Assembly: GCA_937863625.1 (NCBI GenBank) | Contig: CALMGO010000646.1 | Coordinates: forward strand, 1-15,985 | Direction of reading: 5' to 3' | From: an uncultured bacterium | Lineage (GTDB): Bacteria > Planctomycetota > DG-23 > SLPQ01 | DNA: 15,985 bases | Part shown: in pieces, positions 6,331 through 13,275 of the stretch | Layout of the letters: each line of letters opens with the position of its first letter | Position numbering within the stretch: the stretch's first letter is position 1 | The notes under the pieces: model-generated | The model's database searches: none | Told to the model about the DNA's origin: nothing | The model's input: only the letters and a program-made list of their open reading frames with translations | Program-made: the position numbers and the translations under genes

Positions 6331-7821
6331 ATGACGAAATACGGCAGGCGAATCGTGGTACTGGCAGTCGCTATTGTGCTGACTGTGAGCGCGGCAACGG
6401 CGTGGCTGGCCTTCGCGCAGGAGGAGGAACCCGACATTACGCAACTGCCGGGGGCGTTTGAACTGGTCGGCGATATCCCGACCGAAGCGATTCCCTTTTA
6501 TGACGGGGACATACCGTTTCTCGGGTATCTGTCGCGCGGCAGGGCGTTACGCCTCGTGCCGGTGGACGAAGTGGCCTCGACAGTGAAAGCGCCGCCTCTC
6601 GTATCGCCTCGCGCGCGATATGCCCAGGCCTACGATGATGCAAAACAGGGGGACACGCCTCCCGTAGTGTTTTTTGTCGACGAGAGCAAAGGCGAAGGGG
6701 CAGGTCATGACCGGCTGTATGCGGACCGCAATGCAGACGGTGTGTTTGACGCCGACGAATCGGTGGGCCTCATGGCAGACCCTCCTGCAGGTGCAATCGT
6801 ACCGATATCCCCAGGTGTGCAGTGCGTCGTATTTGAGCCATTCGAAATGCAGTTCAAACCTGACGGACCCGCCCGGAGAGTAGTCGCGCGGCTTCTCGTT
6901 GACGTCGATGGGTCAAGCGAATATCTTTTCGCCGGCGAGGGTCTCCGGCGCGCCAGGGTCACGCTTGGGGGCGTAGAGTGCAGCGTCTTTATGAGCGCGT
7001 GGTTTCCCAGCGACTTCGACGAGCAGCTCGGGCGGCGTATTATTGAATACGCGCCGGGGGAGATAGGCGAGTCCTGGCAGCACAGCCTGTGGAGCACGAA
7101 CGGGGAGGTCTACCGTCTGTCCGTGGCATGGAGGGGGGATACGCTGACTCTGGAGAGGTACGTCGGAGAAAAGGGCACGGTCGCGCTTGAGATGGAGGGC
7201 CCGTGGAAGGGGGCGACGGTGAAGCAGTTTTCCATGGGCGGGGCCAACCCTTCCCTGGATGTGGCCGGAACGCTACTGGAAGAGAAGGGCGAGTTCGCGG
7301 CTCCTGTGGGGCGCTACTATGCGGCCGGGATGTCGGTTACAAAAGGAGTGACAACTTCCTTTCTGATGCGGCTCCCGGTCCAGGAGGACAAACACGCCAT
7401 GCGGTTGCGGGTGTCCAGTGGCGACCGCAGACGATTTACACTCGAAGCGACGCCGGAAGTGGTATTCAGTAAGCCCGAGAAGCGGATGAGCGTCCGTAGG
7501 GGCGGCAATGTCGCCGTCGAGGCGCTTATTGAGTGCCCCGAGCTGGAACTCTGCGTCCGCGCTATATCCATCCGCCTGGACGAGGGCAACTCTCCATCAT
7601 CGTACAGGCAACTCGACCCGCGGGTGACGGTGCGAGACTCCGGAGGCAACATCGTCGCTGAGGGCTCCATGCCGTTTGGGTGAAGCGGCACATGCGGGTA
7701 CTCGTGGCGAGTACCGGACGATGCGAAAGTCGGCGAGACGCTGACCATTGAAGTCACGTACGACACGGGCGAACTGTGGGGCACGATAACGGGCAAGCGC
7801 GAGGTGACCGTCGGGGAGTAA
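6331..7821 (+). CDS. Putative exported selenoprotein with EF-hand loop, copy A (in-frame UGA = Sec451)
   Basis: I do not recognise the family. The protein would be 496 residues with selenocysteine at 451 (TGA 7681-7683) and the real stop TAA at 7819-7821. Read conventionally it would end at 450 residues. It opens with a signal peptide (basic KYGRR, hydrophobic core 8-26, likely cleavage AFA|Q after residue 29). A canonical EF-hand-like calcium loop DRNADGVFDADE lies at 132-143. Cys165 and Cys217 are shared with copy B. The region around the UGA reads MPFG-U-SGTC, a UxxxC pair with Cys455, followed by a beta-rich tail containing YSWRVPDDAKVGETLTIEV. A hairpin resembling a bacterial SECIS follows the UGA. 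GGGGG six bases before ATG 6331 is the only weak ribosome site. It is probably co-transcribed with copy B 53 bases downstream. The function is likely extracytoplasmic redox chemistry, by inference only. Confidence 0.85.
7681..7717 (+). promoter_or_regulatory. UGA codon with putative bacterial SECIS hairpin, copy A
   Basis: TGA (7681-7683) is followed by GGTACTC (7697-7703) and its exact complement GAGTACC (7709-7715) around GTGGC; an extra G-C pair can close the loop to TGG. The loop starts 20 bases after the UGA and has G at position one or two. From memory, bacterial SECIS elements have a 3-14 base loop with such a G, 16-37 bases from the UGA. The segment from 7690 to 7727 is identical to copy B, silent positions included. 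Folding and SelB binding are not tested. Confidence 0.75.
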
Positions 7822-7874
7822 AGGCGGCACTGTTGCCGGAGGAAAGCAGTCCAATCGGTCTTTGGGGGCAGGAC

Positions 7875-9359
7875 ATGACGAGATGCGTTAAGCGAGTTGT
7901 GATACTGGCGGTTGGTGTCGCGGCGCTGGTCGTTGCAGCGGCGTGGCCGGCCTTTGCCCAGGAGGATGAAGGCGACGTCACGCAGCAGCCGGGGGCGTTT
8001 GAATTAGTCGGCACTTTCCCGACAGAGGCGATGCCATTTTACGATGGCGACGCGCGGCTCATCCAGCGGCTTTCATTCGGCAGTCCGACACACCTTCTGC
8101 CAGAGCGCGGAATGCCTGCGAAGCCGAAAGCGCCGCCACTGGTCTCCCATCGCGCGCGCAGCGCATGGGTCAGTTACCAAACCGGGGACCGTACACGCGG
8201 TTCTCTTTGGTTCTTCGTCGACGAGAGCAAAGGCGAAGGAACCGGGTATGACCGGCTCTATGTGGACCGCAATGCGGATGGTGTCTTTGACACGGACGAG
8301 TCCGTGGGCCTCATGGCAGACCCTCCTGCAGGCAGCCGCACGGGCCCGTATATGGAAGGCGAATGCCTCGTATTCGAGCCGTTTACCTTTCGGGTCAGGC
8401 CTGATGAGCCGCCGCGTTCGCTTGTCGTCCGGCTGACGACAGACGCCGACGGGGAAGCCAAGACTCTCTACGTAGCCGAGTATATTCGCAGAGCCGACGT
8501 CACGCTCGGTGGGACTCAGTGCTGGGTCTTCCTCGCGAACCAATTCCCCGGCAACTACGATGACATGAACGCGACACAGGTCATAGAGTATGGGCCCGGG
8601 CGAGTAGCGCCCTACGCTCAATACAACCTGTGGAGCATCAATGGAGACGTGTACCGCCTACCCCCGTCGCCGAGGGGGGAGACGCTCTCCGTGGAAGAGT
8701 ACGTCGGAGAAAAAGGTACGATTGCGGTTGAGATGGACGGGGCGTGGAAAGGCATTACGGTGAAGTTGATTGCGGTGAGTGGAACGACTCCCTTCCTGAT
8801 GGCCGGCGGAAGACTGCTGGAAGAGAGCGGCGAATTCGCGGTGCCTGCGGGACACTACGGGCCTCTGTGGCTGATAATCACCAAGGGAGCGGCATCCTGC
8901 TCGGCTGATTGGAGCGACGCTGTAAGGAGCGAGCCGGGGAATCTGCAAGTCTCTGAAAAGGGGCGCGCGCGAGTGGTTCTGGCGGCAGCGCCGGAAGTGG
9001 TATTCACGAAACCGGAGAAGGACCAGCCGGTCAGGCCGGGTGAGAATGTCGACTGCGAGGCGCTCTTTGAATCCCCCGAATCGGGTCTGCGCATCAGAGG
9101 CGTATCGGTTCGTTCTGACGCCGCCGATGCTGTTCGAGACAGCAAAAGGAATGAGCCGCAAGTGACGGTGAGAGACGCTGCCGGTTCCGTTATCGCCGAG
9201 GGCGTCATGCCGTTTGGGTGAAGTGTCACATGCGGGTACTCGTGGCGAGTACCGGACGATGCGAAGGTCGGAGAGACGCTGACGATAGAAGTCACGTACG
9301 ACACGGGCGAACTGTGGGGCACGATAACTGGCTCGCGCGAGGTGATCGTCGGGGAGTAG
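7875..9359 (+). CDS. Putative exported selenoprotein with EF-hand loop, copy B (in-frame UGA = Sec449)
   Basis: Paralogue of the gene just upstream, 494 residues when the in-frame TGA (9219-9221) is read as selenocysteine 449; the stop is TAG at 9357-9359. A signal peptide covers residues 1-28 (basic TRCVKR, hydrophobic core, WPAFA|Q). The EF-hand-like loop DRNADGVFDTDE is at 131-142. The recoded site reads MPFG-U-SVTC, with Cys453 four residues after Sec. I chose ATG 7875 because it matches the start of copy A and gives the signal peptide; an in-frame ATG at 7776 would add residues lying over the tail of copy A. Only a weak GGGGG ribosome site (7864-7868) is present, and copies A and B are likely one operon. 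The family was not recognised. The shared tail of 45 codons, differing mainly at silent positions, is the evidence that translation continues past UGA. Confidence 0.85.
9219..9255 (+). promoter_or_regulatory. UGA codon with putative bacterial SECIS hairpin, copy B
   Basis: The geometry is identical to copy A: TGA 9219-9221, stem GGTACTC (9235-9241) and GAGTACC (9247-9253), loop GTGGC starting 20 bases after the UGA. The hairpin is fully conserved although the codons just before it and many silent sites after it differ, as expected for a segment constrained both as protein and as RNA structure. Confidence 0.75.
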
Positions 9360-9514
9360 GGCGGTTCCTGAAGGCAAAGGCGCGCCTGCGGGGAAACGGG
9401 CGCGACGCGCCCCCTCCGAAGGCGGGTACCCCTCCAGAGGCGGCTAAACGATGCACACAGAGGCAGCACACTGGCGGGCAAGCCACCAGTGCCACGCATC
9501 TACCCCGAGGCCGT
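9360..9514. other. Convergent intergenic region with two hairpins
   Basis: Between the convergent copy B and glycosyltransferase genes, GGGCGC/GCGCCC (9398-9403/9407-9412) and ACTGG/CCAGT (9470-9474/9486-9490) form inverted repeats. Neither is followed by a run of T on the plus strand; the first has only three T on the minus strand. They may stall transcription but do not qualify as standard intrinsic terminators. Confidence 0.35.
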
Positions 9515-11197
9515 CTACGTCCGCGGCTCGATGCGCAGGAATATATACACCGGATAGTCCTGCACCATGTCCGCGGGCACCCAGTCGCGAAGCGTCACGC
9601 CGAACGCTGTGAAATCCCTCTTAAAGACCGTCACCTCGGTAAAGCCGTTCCCCGCAGCGTACTTCGGGATATTGATGCTGCCGCGCTTCTCTATCTCCGG
9701 CTCGAAGCGCTGTGGGACCACGAACCACGAGCCGCGCGCGTCCGGGAGAAGATCGAACCGCCCCTTGAGGTTTTCGATATCGTAATGGACTGGTTCGGCC
9801 GACTGCGGCGAGAGATACCTTCCATGGACGGCGACCTCGTAGACGAGATTGGGGTCGTCGAAATACGGCGTATCAAGGACGATAATCGTCTCGCCTTGCG
9901 GGATGGTCCTTAGAATCCAGTCGCTTGACTCCTCCCGCACGTGACGGCCAGACGTCAGGCCGAGATAGGCGGCGTTCCACACGACGGTCGAGACGAGCCC
10001 CGCCGCGACAAGCACAGCCACACCGTAGCGAAGCCATGCCGTTTTCACCGCGGTCATCGTTGCGAGGCAAACTGTCAGGACGGCCAGAAGCGGCCACAGG
10101 CGGCTGGGGAACGCCCACCAGCCGGACTTGACGCCGATGAGGAGAAAGGGCAGCGCGACGGCCACAAGCGGGACGGATCTCTTGCGGAGGACAAAGGGGG
10201 CGGCGGGAAGTGCGATGATGAGAAGCGCAGCAAAAGCCCAGCCGCATGCGGCGGTCATGTGGTTGGCGAAGTCGCGAAAGACGACAGACAGCGCCGTCGA
10301 GAAGTCGGCGAGCGCGGTCATATTCATCTGGTTGTGCGGGTTGGCGGCGACCGAGGCGTAGTCGAGGACGTAGTACGGCGACCCCACGAAGAACGCTGCC
10401 GCAGTTACGAAAGCGGCGGTGACGATCTTTCGTGAAAATATGCTCTTCCAACGTGCGCCTTTACAGGGGGCGGTCATGTGCGCTGCGAAAATCGCAAACG
10501 GGAGAAGGGCGTTATTGAGTTTGGTCGAGATGGCAAGTCCGGCGAAGACGCCTGCCAGGACGTAGTGCCGCCAGAGCGGCGTCTCCTGGATCTTCAGCGC
10601 GAAGAGAAGCGCCATGAGCGAGTAGAAAACAGCGGAGGCATTGACCGTCATGTAGTGCGAGTGGACGGCCGTCACCGGAAGCGAGACGAAGATGAGCACC
10701 GCGAGGAGCGCAGCGCGCGGCGAATCCGACACCCGCCGGGTCAGAGCGTAGAGCGCAAATGCCGCAAGCAACGCGTAGACGAATGACAGTGCGCGGCCAA
10801 GGATATAGAAACTGCGCACGGCGCCCGGGTGCGTGAGCCAGTACTCCTCGCCGGTCTCGCGCGGCAGGATGCCGACGGCGCTTGCCGCGAGCGCGAGCGC
10901 CCCTACCTGGTAGGTGAAAAAGATCGGGTTGCCGAAAAACTGCGGATTGAAATCAAAATGCGCGGGGTCCATGTTGCGCAGGCTGTAGGTGACATTCTGC
11001 TCGTCGGGGTGGTATGACTGGACGTGGGACGCGGACGGCAGGCCCCAGAGGAACCCTGCTCCCGCCAAGGCGCTTGCGGTGAAGACCGCCGCTACGGCCG
11101 CCAGAAGCACGAGTATGTCGACGGCGCGGCCCACAGGCCCGGCGGCCTCGATGAGCATCCCGTGCGGTGACGGAGAATTTCGTCTCGCGGTATCCAT
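9515..11197 (-). CDS. GT39/PMT-like multi-pass membrane glycosyltransferase
   Basis: A 560-residue integral membrane protein with about ten hydrophobic segments. The first spans roughly residues 26-48 and is followed by an extracytoplasmic loop with YHPDE (62-66). The Asp-Glu pair matches the acidic loop-1 motif of GT39 enzymes (protein O-mannosyltransferase and ArnT relatives), which move sugars from polyprenyl-phosphate carriers to acceptors outside the membrane. The last 170 residues or so form a soluble outward domain (from about SSDWILRTIPQGE). I start at ATG 11197; the frame continues to a TTG at 11251 and there is another ATG at 11158, and none has a clear ribosome site. The gene converges with selenoprotein copy B and diverges from the phage-like gene. 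Acceptor and donor are unknown. Confidence 0.8.
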   Translation of the reverse strand: MDTARRNSPSPHGMLIEAAGPVGRAVDILVLLAAVAAVFTASALAGAGFLWGLPSASHVQSYHPDEQNVTYSLRNMDPAHFDFNPQFFGNPIFFTYQVGALALAASAVGILPRETGEEYWLTHPGAVRSFYILGRALSFVYALLAAFALYALTRRVSDSPRAALLAVLIFVSLPVTAVHSHYMTVNASAVFYSLMALLFALKIQETPLWRHYVLAGVFAGLAISTKLNNALLPFAIFAAHMTAPCKGARWKSIFSRKIVTAAFVTAAAFFVGSPYYVLDYASVAANPHNQMNMTALADFSTALSVVFRDFANHMTAACGWAFAALLIIALPAAPFVLRKRSVPLVAVALPFLLIGVKSGWWAFPSRLWPLLAVLTVCLATMTAVKTAWLRYGVAVLVAAGLVSTVVWNAAYLGLTSGRHVREESSDWILRTIPQGETIIVLDTPYFDDPNLVYEVAVHGRYLSPQSAEPVHYDIENLKGRFDLLPDARGSWFVVPQRFEPEIEKRGSINIPKYAAGNGFTEVTVFKRDFTAFGVTLRDWVPADMVQDYPVYIFLRIEPRT

Positions 11198-11215
11198 TGG
11201 GCGAGATTTTCGCCG

Positions 11216-11428
11216 TAACGGGCGCGTTAGCAAGCAAAAACAACTCCGCAAACGTTACCATCCGCGAAGGAAAAATACGTTAATGGCAGATTTTCTTCTC
11301 CTTTACGGGTAACGACTTGCGCTGACGGGTGTCGCGGCGGCCGCTCGTAACGCTGCGTTAGACGTTACCTCCACGCCATATGTAGAGGGAGTGTTTACCC
11401 GGGACAAAGGAGATGAAAATGGGTAACG
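11216..11428. promoter_or_regulatory. Cluster of nine CGTTA/TAACG motifs
   Basis: The pentamer CGTTA or its complement occurs at 11216, 11225, 11253, 11278, 11310, 11348, 11356, 11363 and 11424, nine times in 213 bases. Six of the nine extend to CGTTAC. Two pairs form inverted repeats: TAACG-4 bp-CGTTA (11216-11229) and TAACG-3 bp-CGTTA (11348-11360). By chance fewer than one would be expected. The array fills the divergent region between the glycosyltransferase and the phage-like gene. It could be operators for a regulator of either gene, or iteron-like sites for a replication protein. Confidence 0.55.
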
Positions 11429-12258
11429 AGAAAGCGCCTGCCTTTCAACTGTACGTGCGCGACGTGCTGACCGATTCGGCGCTTCAGCGGGCGCGGGCGG
11501 CGACGCGGGGGATATGGTTTAACGCGGTCTGCCTCATGTGGCTCGAAGACGAGCGCGGGAAGCTCGTCGTCACGCCGGACGAATTTCCCCGAGTCTTGAA
11601 CTGCACGGCCGAAGAGCGTGACGCATTTATCGCGGATTGTAACACTCTCGCTTTTGCCGACATTGCCGAGCGCGACGGCGCGATAGTGATGGTCAACCGC
11701 CGGATGCACAGGGAGCATAAGAGCTCGCGTGGTAATGCATTACGGCAACAGCGCTACAGGCAAAGGCGCAAAAATGCAGACGACACGCCGGTCGAAAGCG
11801 AGGCGGCAGGCTGCGGCGGTGACGCCGACGTAACGCCTCCTTCTTCTTATTCACCTTCTTCTGCGCCTTCATCTTCATCTGCAAAAAGCCTCGTGAAAGG
11901 CTTTTTGGAAACACCCGGAAACCATGGAAAGGCGGGTTCGCCCCCGGATTTTGACAAGGTGAGCCACAACGCCCAGCTCATCATGGAAAAGCTCTATGGC
12001 CGCTCCTGGCCGCATGACTCCGAGGCGAGGCGGTTTATGCCGTTCATCTTCAAGGTGACGGGCATGATACGCGAGGGGCGCCTCGTGCTTGACCGGGTGC
12101 TGGCGGCCGCGAGTGAAGTAAAGCTCGACCACAACGAAGGCAAGGTCAACCACCGTTCGGCGGTCTTTACGACGATTGTGCGCTCGATGTCGGCCACGGC
12201 CAAAGCGGAGGCCGAGGGTCACAATGCCTTTGGTCAAGCAGTGGCGGCGACCATGTAG
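11419..12258 (+). CDS. DUF1376-like, phage replication-type protein (orphan)
   Basis: A 279-residue protein. The first 110 residues (starting MGNEKAPAFQLYVRDVL) resemble the DUF1376-type domain found in phage and prophage replication or replisome-organiser genes: a trend of ATRGIWFNAVCLMWLEDERG, then an Arg-rich basic stretch with VNRRMHREHK and LRQQRYRQRRK. A Ser/Pro-rich linker (about 139-157) joins this to a helical C-terminal part of unknown function. That assignment is from pattern memory and not certain. The start at 11419 has AAGGAG six bases upstream; an ATG at 11413 touches the ribosome site and is less likely. No other phage genes surround it, so it may be a remnant or a domesticated gene. 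The CGTTA array directly upstream suggests autoregulation or an origin-type function, by inference. Confidence 0.7.
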   Translation: MGNEKAPAFQLYVRDVLTDSALQRARAATRGIWFNAVCLMWLEDERGKLVVTPDEFPRVLNCTAEERDAFIADCNTLAFADIAERDGAIVMVNRRMHREHKSSRGNALRQQRYRQRRKNADDTPVESEAAGCGGDADVTPPSSYSPSSAPSSSSAKSLVKGFLETPGNHGKAGSPPDFDKVSHNAQLIMEKLYGRSWPHDSEARRFMPFIFKVTGMIREGRLVLDRVLAAASEVKLDHNEGKVNHRSAVFTTIVRSMSATAKAEAEGHNAFGQAVAATM

Positions 12259-12270
12259 ATGGTGTTCTCC

Positions 12271-12423
12271 TGCTCTGCTGAAAAGGCCGGCAACAAATTT
12301 GGGAAAGATGTTCGCAAAGGGGGCGTGAATTGGTGACAGACACTTCCGGGAACCCACAAGGCGCAGGATGAAGCAACAAGGGCTCCGGAGTCAGTCACCA
12401 ATTTCACACAATTGGCGTTCGGA
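12271..12423. repeat. Palindromic MITE/REP-like element, copy 1 (right end diverged)
   Basis: Aligns without gaps to copy 2 at a constant offset of 803 bases. The left end TGCTCTGCTGAAAAGGC (12271-12287) matches the terminal repeat of copy 2. The core 12325-12407 is 79 of 83 bases identical to copy 2. Its ends GTGAATTGGTGAC and GTCACCAATTTCAC pair with one extra T, and inside them ACTTCCGG pairs with CCGGAGT across one bulge, giving a long hairpin. The expected right terminal repeat (12427-12443) is not recognisable. It follows directly on the phage-like gene. Confidence 0.8.
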
Positions 12424-12449
12424 GATGGCGCTGCAGGAGACGGGGGCGG

Positions 12450-12478
12450 TTGACTAAGGGTGCCTTTTGGGGTATCGT
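12450..12478 (+). promoter_or_regulatory. Probable promoter of the PTS EIIA gene
   Basis: TTGACT (12450-12455, five of six) and TATCGT (12473-12478, four of six) are separated by the ideal 17 bases. Transcription would start near 12485, so the mRNA would begin almost at the ribosome site GGAGG (12486-12490), giving a leader of only about ten bases. The promoter lies just outside the right end of repeat copy 1. Confidence 0.5.
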
Positions 12479-12494
12479 TTTAGATGGAGGGCGC

Positions 12495-12950
12495 ATGAAA
12501 CCGTCAGAACTTCTCGACACATCCCGCATTGTCCTTGGCATAAGCCCCGGCACGCCGAAAGAGGAGATAATCCGCACACTCGTCTCGGCGGCCATGGCGG
12601 ACCTGCCGGACGGTGCGGACAAGGTCGCGGCGGATCTCGTCAAACGCGAAGGCCTCATGACGACCGGAATAGGGCAGGGGGTGGCGATACCACATTGCCG
12701 AACAAGCCTCGTGGATGCGCCTGTCGCGGCGCTCGGGATATCACGTCGGGGGGTCGACTGGGAAGCAGTCGACGGCGAGGACGTCCACATAATTTTCGCC
12801 TTTGTCACTCCGGAGAGTAACCCTGCCGTACATGTCCAGATGCTCGGGGCAACGGCCGAGGCCTTTGCCGACGAGCGGACGAGAGATGCGGTTGCAGCGG
12901 CGTCGTCGGCGGACGAAATACTGTCCATTCTCAAAAATGGCGGCGCATAA
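12495..12950 (+). CDS. PTS EIIA domain protein (fructose/nitrogen type)
   Basis: A 151-residue stand-alone EIIA domain of the fructose/mannitol/PtsN family. It carries the active-site motif GVAIPHCR with the phospho-accepting His67, and a typical hydrophobic strand HIIFAFVTPE. In this family the His receives phosphate from HPr or NPr. No EIIB, EIIC, HPr or EI gene is nearby, so a regulatory (PtsN-like) role is more likely than sugar uptake, but this is inference. Start 12495 has GGAGG four bases upstream and yields MKPSELLD, the usual family beginning; the frame also runs from an upstream ATG at 12450, which overlaps the promoter. The gene is flanked on both sides by copies of the palindromic repeat. 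Confidence 0.88.
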   Translation: MKPSELLDTSRIVLGISPGTPKEEIIRTLVSAAMADLPDGADKVAADLVKREGLMTTGIGQGVAIPHCRTSLVDAPVAALGISRRGVDWEAVDGEDVHIIFAFVTPESNPAVHVQMLGATAEAFADERTRDAVAAASSADEILSILKNGGA

Positions 12951-13275
12951 GAGCCTTCGGGCGCATTCCCCTTGTGTAGTGGCCCTCAATACCTGCGGCA
13001 CAAGATTTAGTGGCGGATAACGTTCTCTTTTCTCTTGCGCCGAGCCCGGCCAACCGCTAAAACTTATGGCACTTGCTCCGTTGAAAAGGCAGGCTCATAT
13101 CAGCAGCAGGGCTTTTGCAGAGGGGGCGTGAATTGGTGACAGACACTTCCGGGAACCAATAAGGCGCAAGGTGAAGCAACAAGGGCTCCGGAGTCAGTCA
13201 CCAATTTCACTCCATCGGCGTTCGGAAGAGCCTTTTCAACAGAGCATATGACACGACAATTCCCGGAGGCCGGCT
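12951..13275. other. Intergenic region upstream of dnaE
   Basis: 325 bases without a gene. From 12951 to 13073 I see nothing definite, neither a clear intrinsic terminator for the EIIA gene nor a clear promoter. From 13074 to 13246 it is occupied by repeat copy 2. The last 29 bases carry the dnaE ribosome site GGAGG (13265-13269). Confidence 0.6.
13074..13246. mobile_element. Palindromic MITE-like element, copy 2 (complete, 173 bp)
   Basis: The element is bounded by 17-base terminal inverted repeats with one mismatch: TGCTCCGTTGAAAAGGC (13074-13090) and GCCTTTTCAACAGAGCA (13230-13246). The internal palindrome spans 13128-13210, the part shared with copy 1 at 79 of 83 bases. It encodes no protein. 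Size, terminal repeats and palindromic core fit a non-autonomous miniature element (MITE or REP/REPIN-like). I see no convincing target-site duplication. Its right end is only 18 bases before the dnaE ribosome site, so it may carry or disturb dnaE expression signals. Confidence 0.75.

Larger units (their letters stand above)
6295..9359 (+). repeat. Tandem gene duplication of the selenoprotein unit
   Basis: Two units, about 6295-7821 and 7844-9359, are paralogous over their whole length. The similarity begins upstream of the genes: AAGCAGTCC, AATCGG and CTTTGGGGGC precede both start codons, with a five-base indel. Similarity in the gene bodies is moderate and interrupted, but it becomes nearly complete from MPFG to the end. 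The duplication is therefore not recent, and the C-terminal region is under the strongest constraint or has been homogenised by gene conversion. Confidence 0.85.

Noticed and set aside
7684..7821. The tails as debris left by nonsense mutations (pseudogenes).
   Set aside because: Two paralogues share the same TGA and keep an open, 42/45-identical tail with mainly silent changes; decay would not maintain that.
7776..7874. An upstream ATG at 7776 extending selenoprotein copy B by 33 residues.
   Set aside because: It lies over the tail of copy A in another frame, destroys the N-terminal signal peptide and has no counterpart in copy A.
9398..9412. A GC-rich palindrome as terminator between the convergent genes.
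   Set aside because: There is no T tract on the plus strand and only three T on the minus strand.
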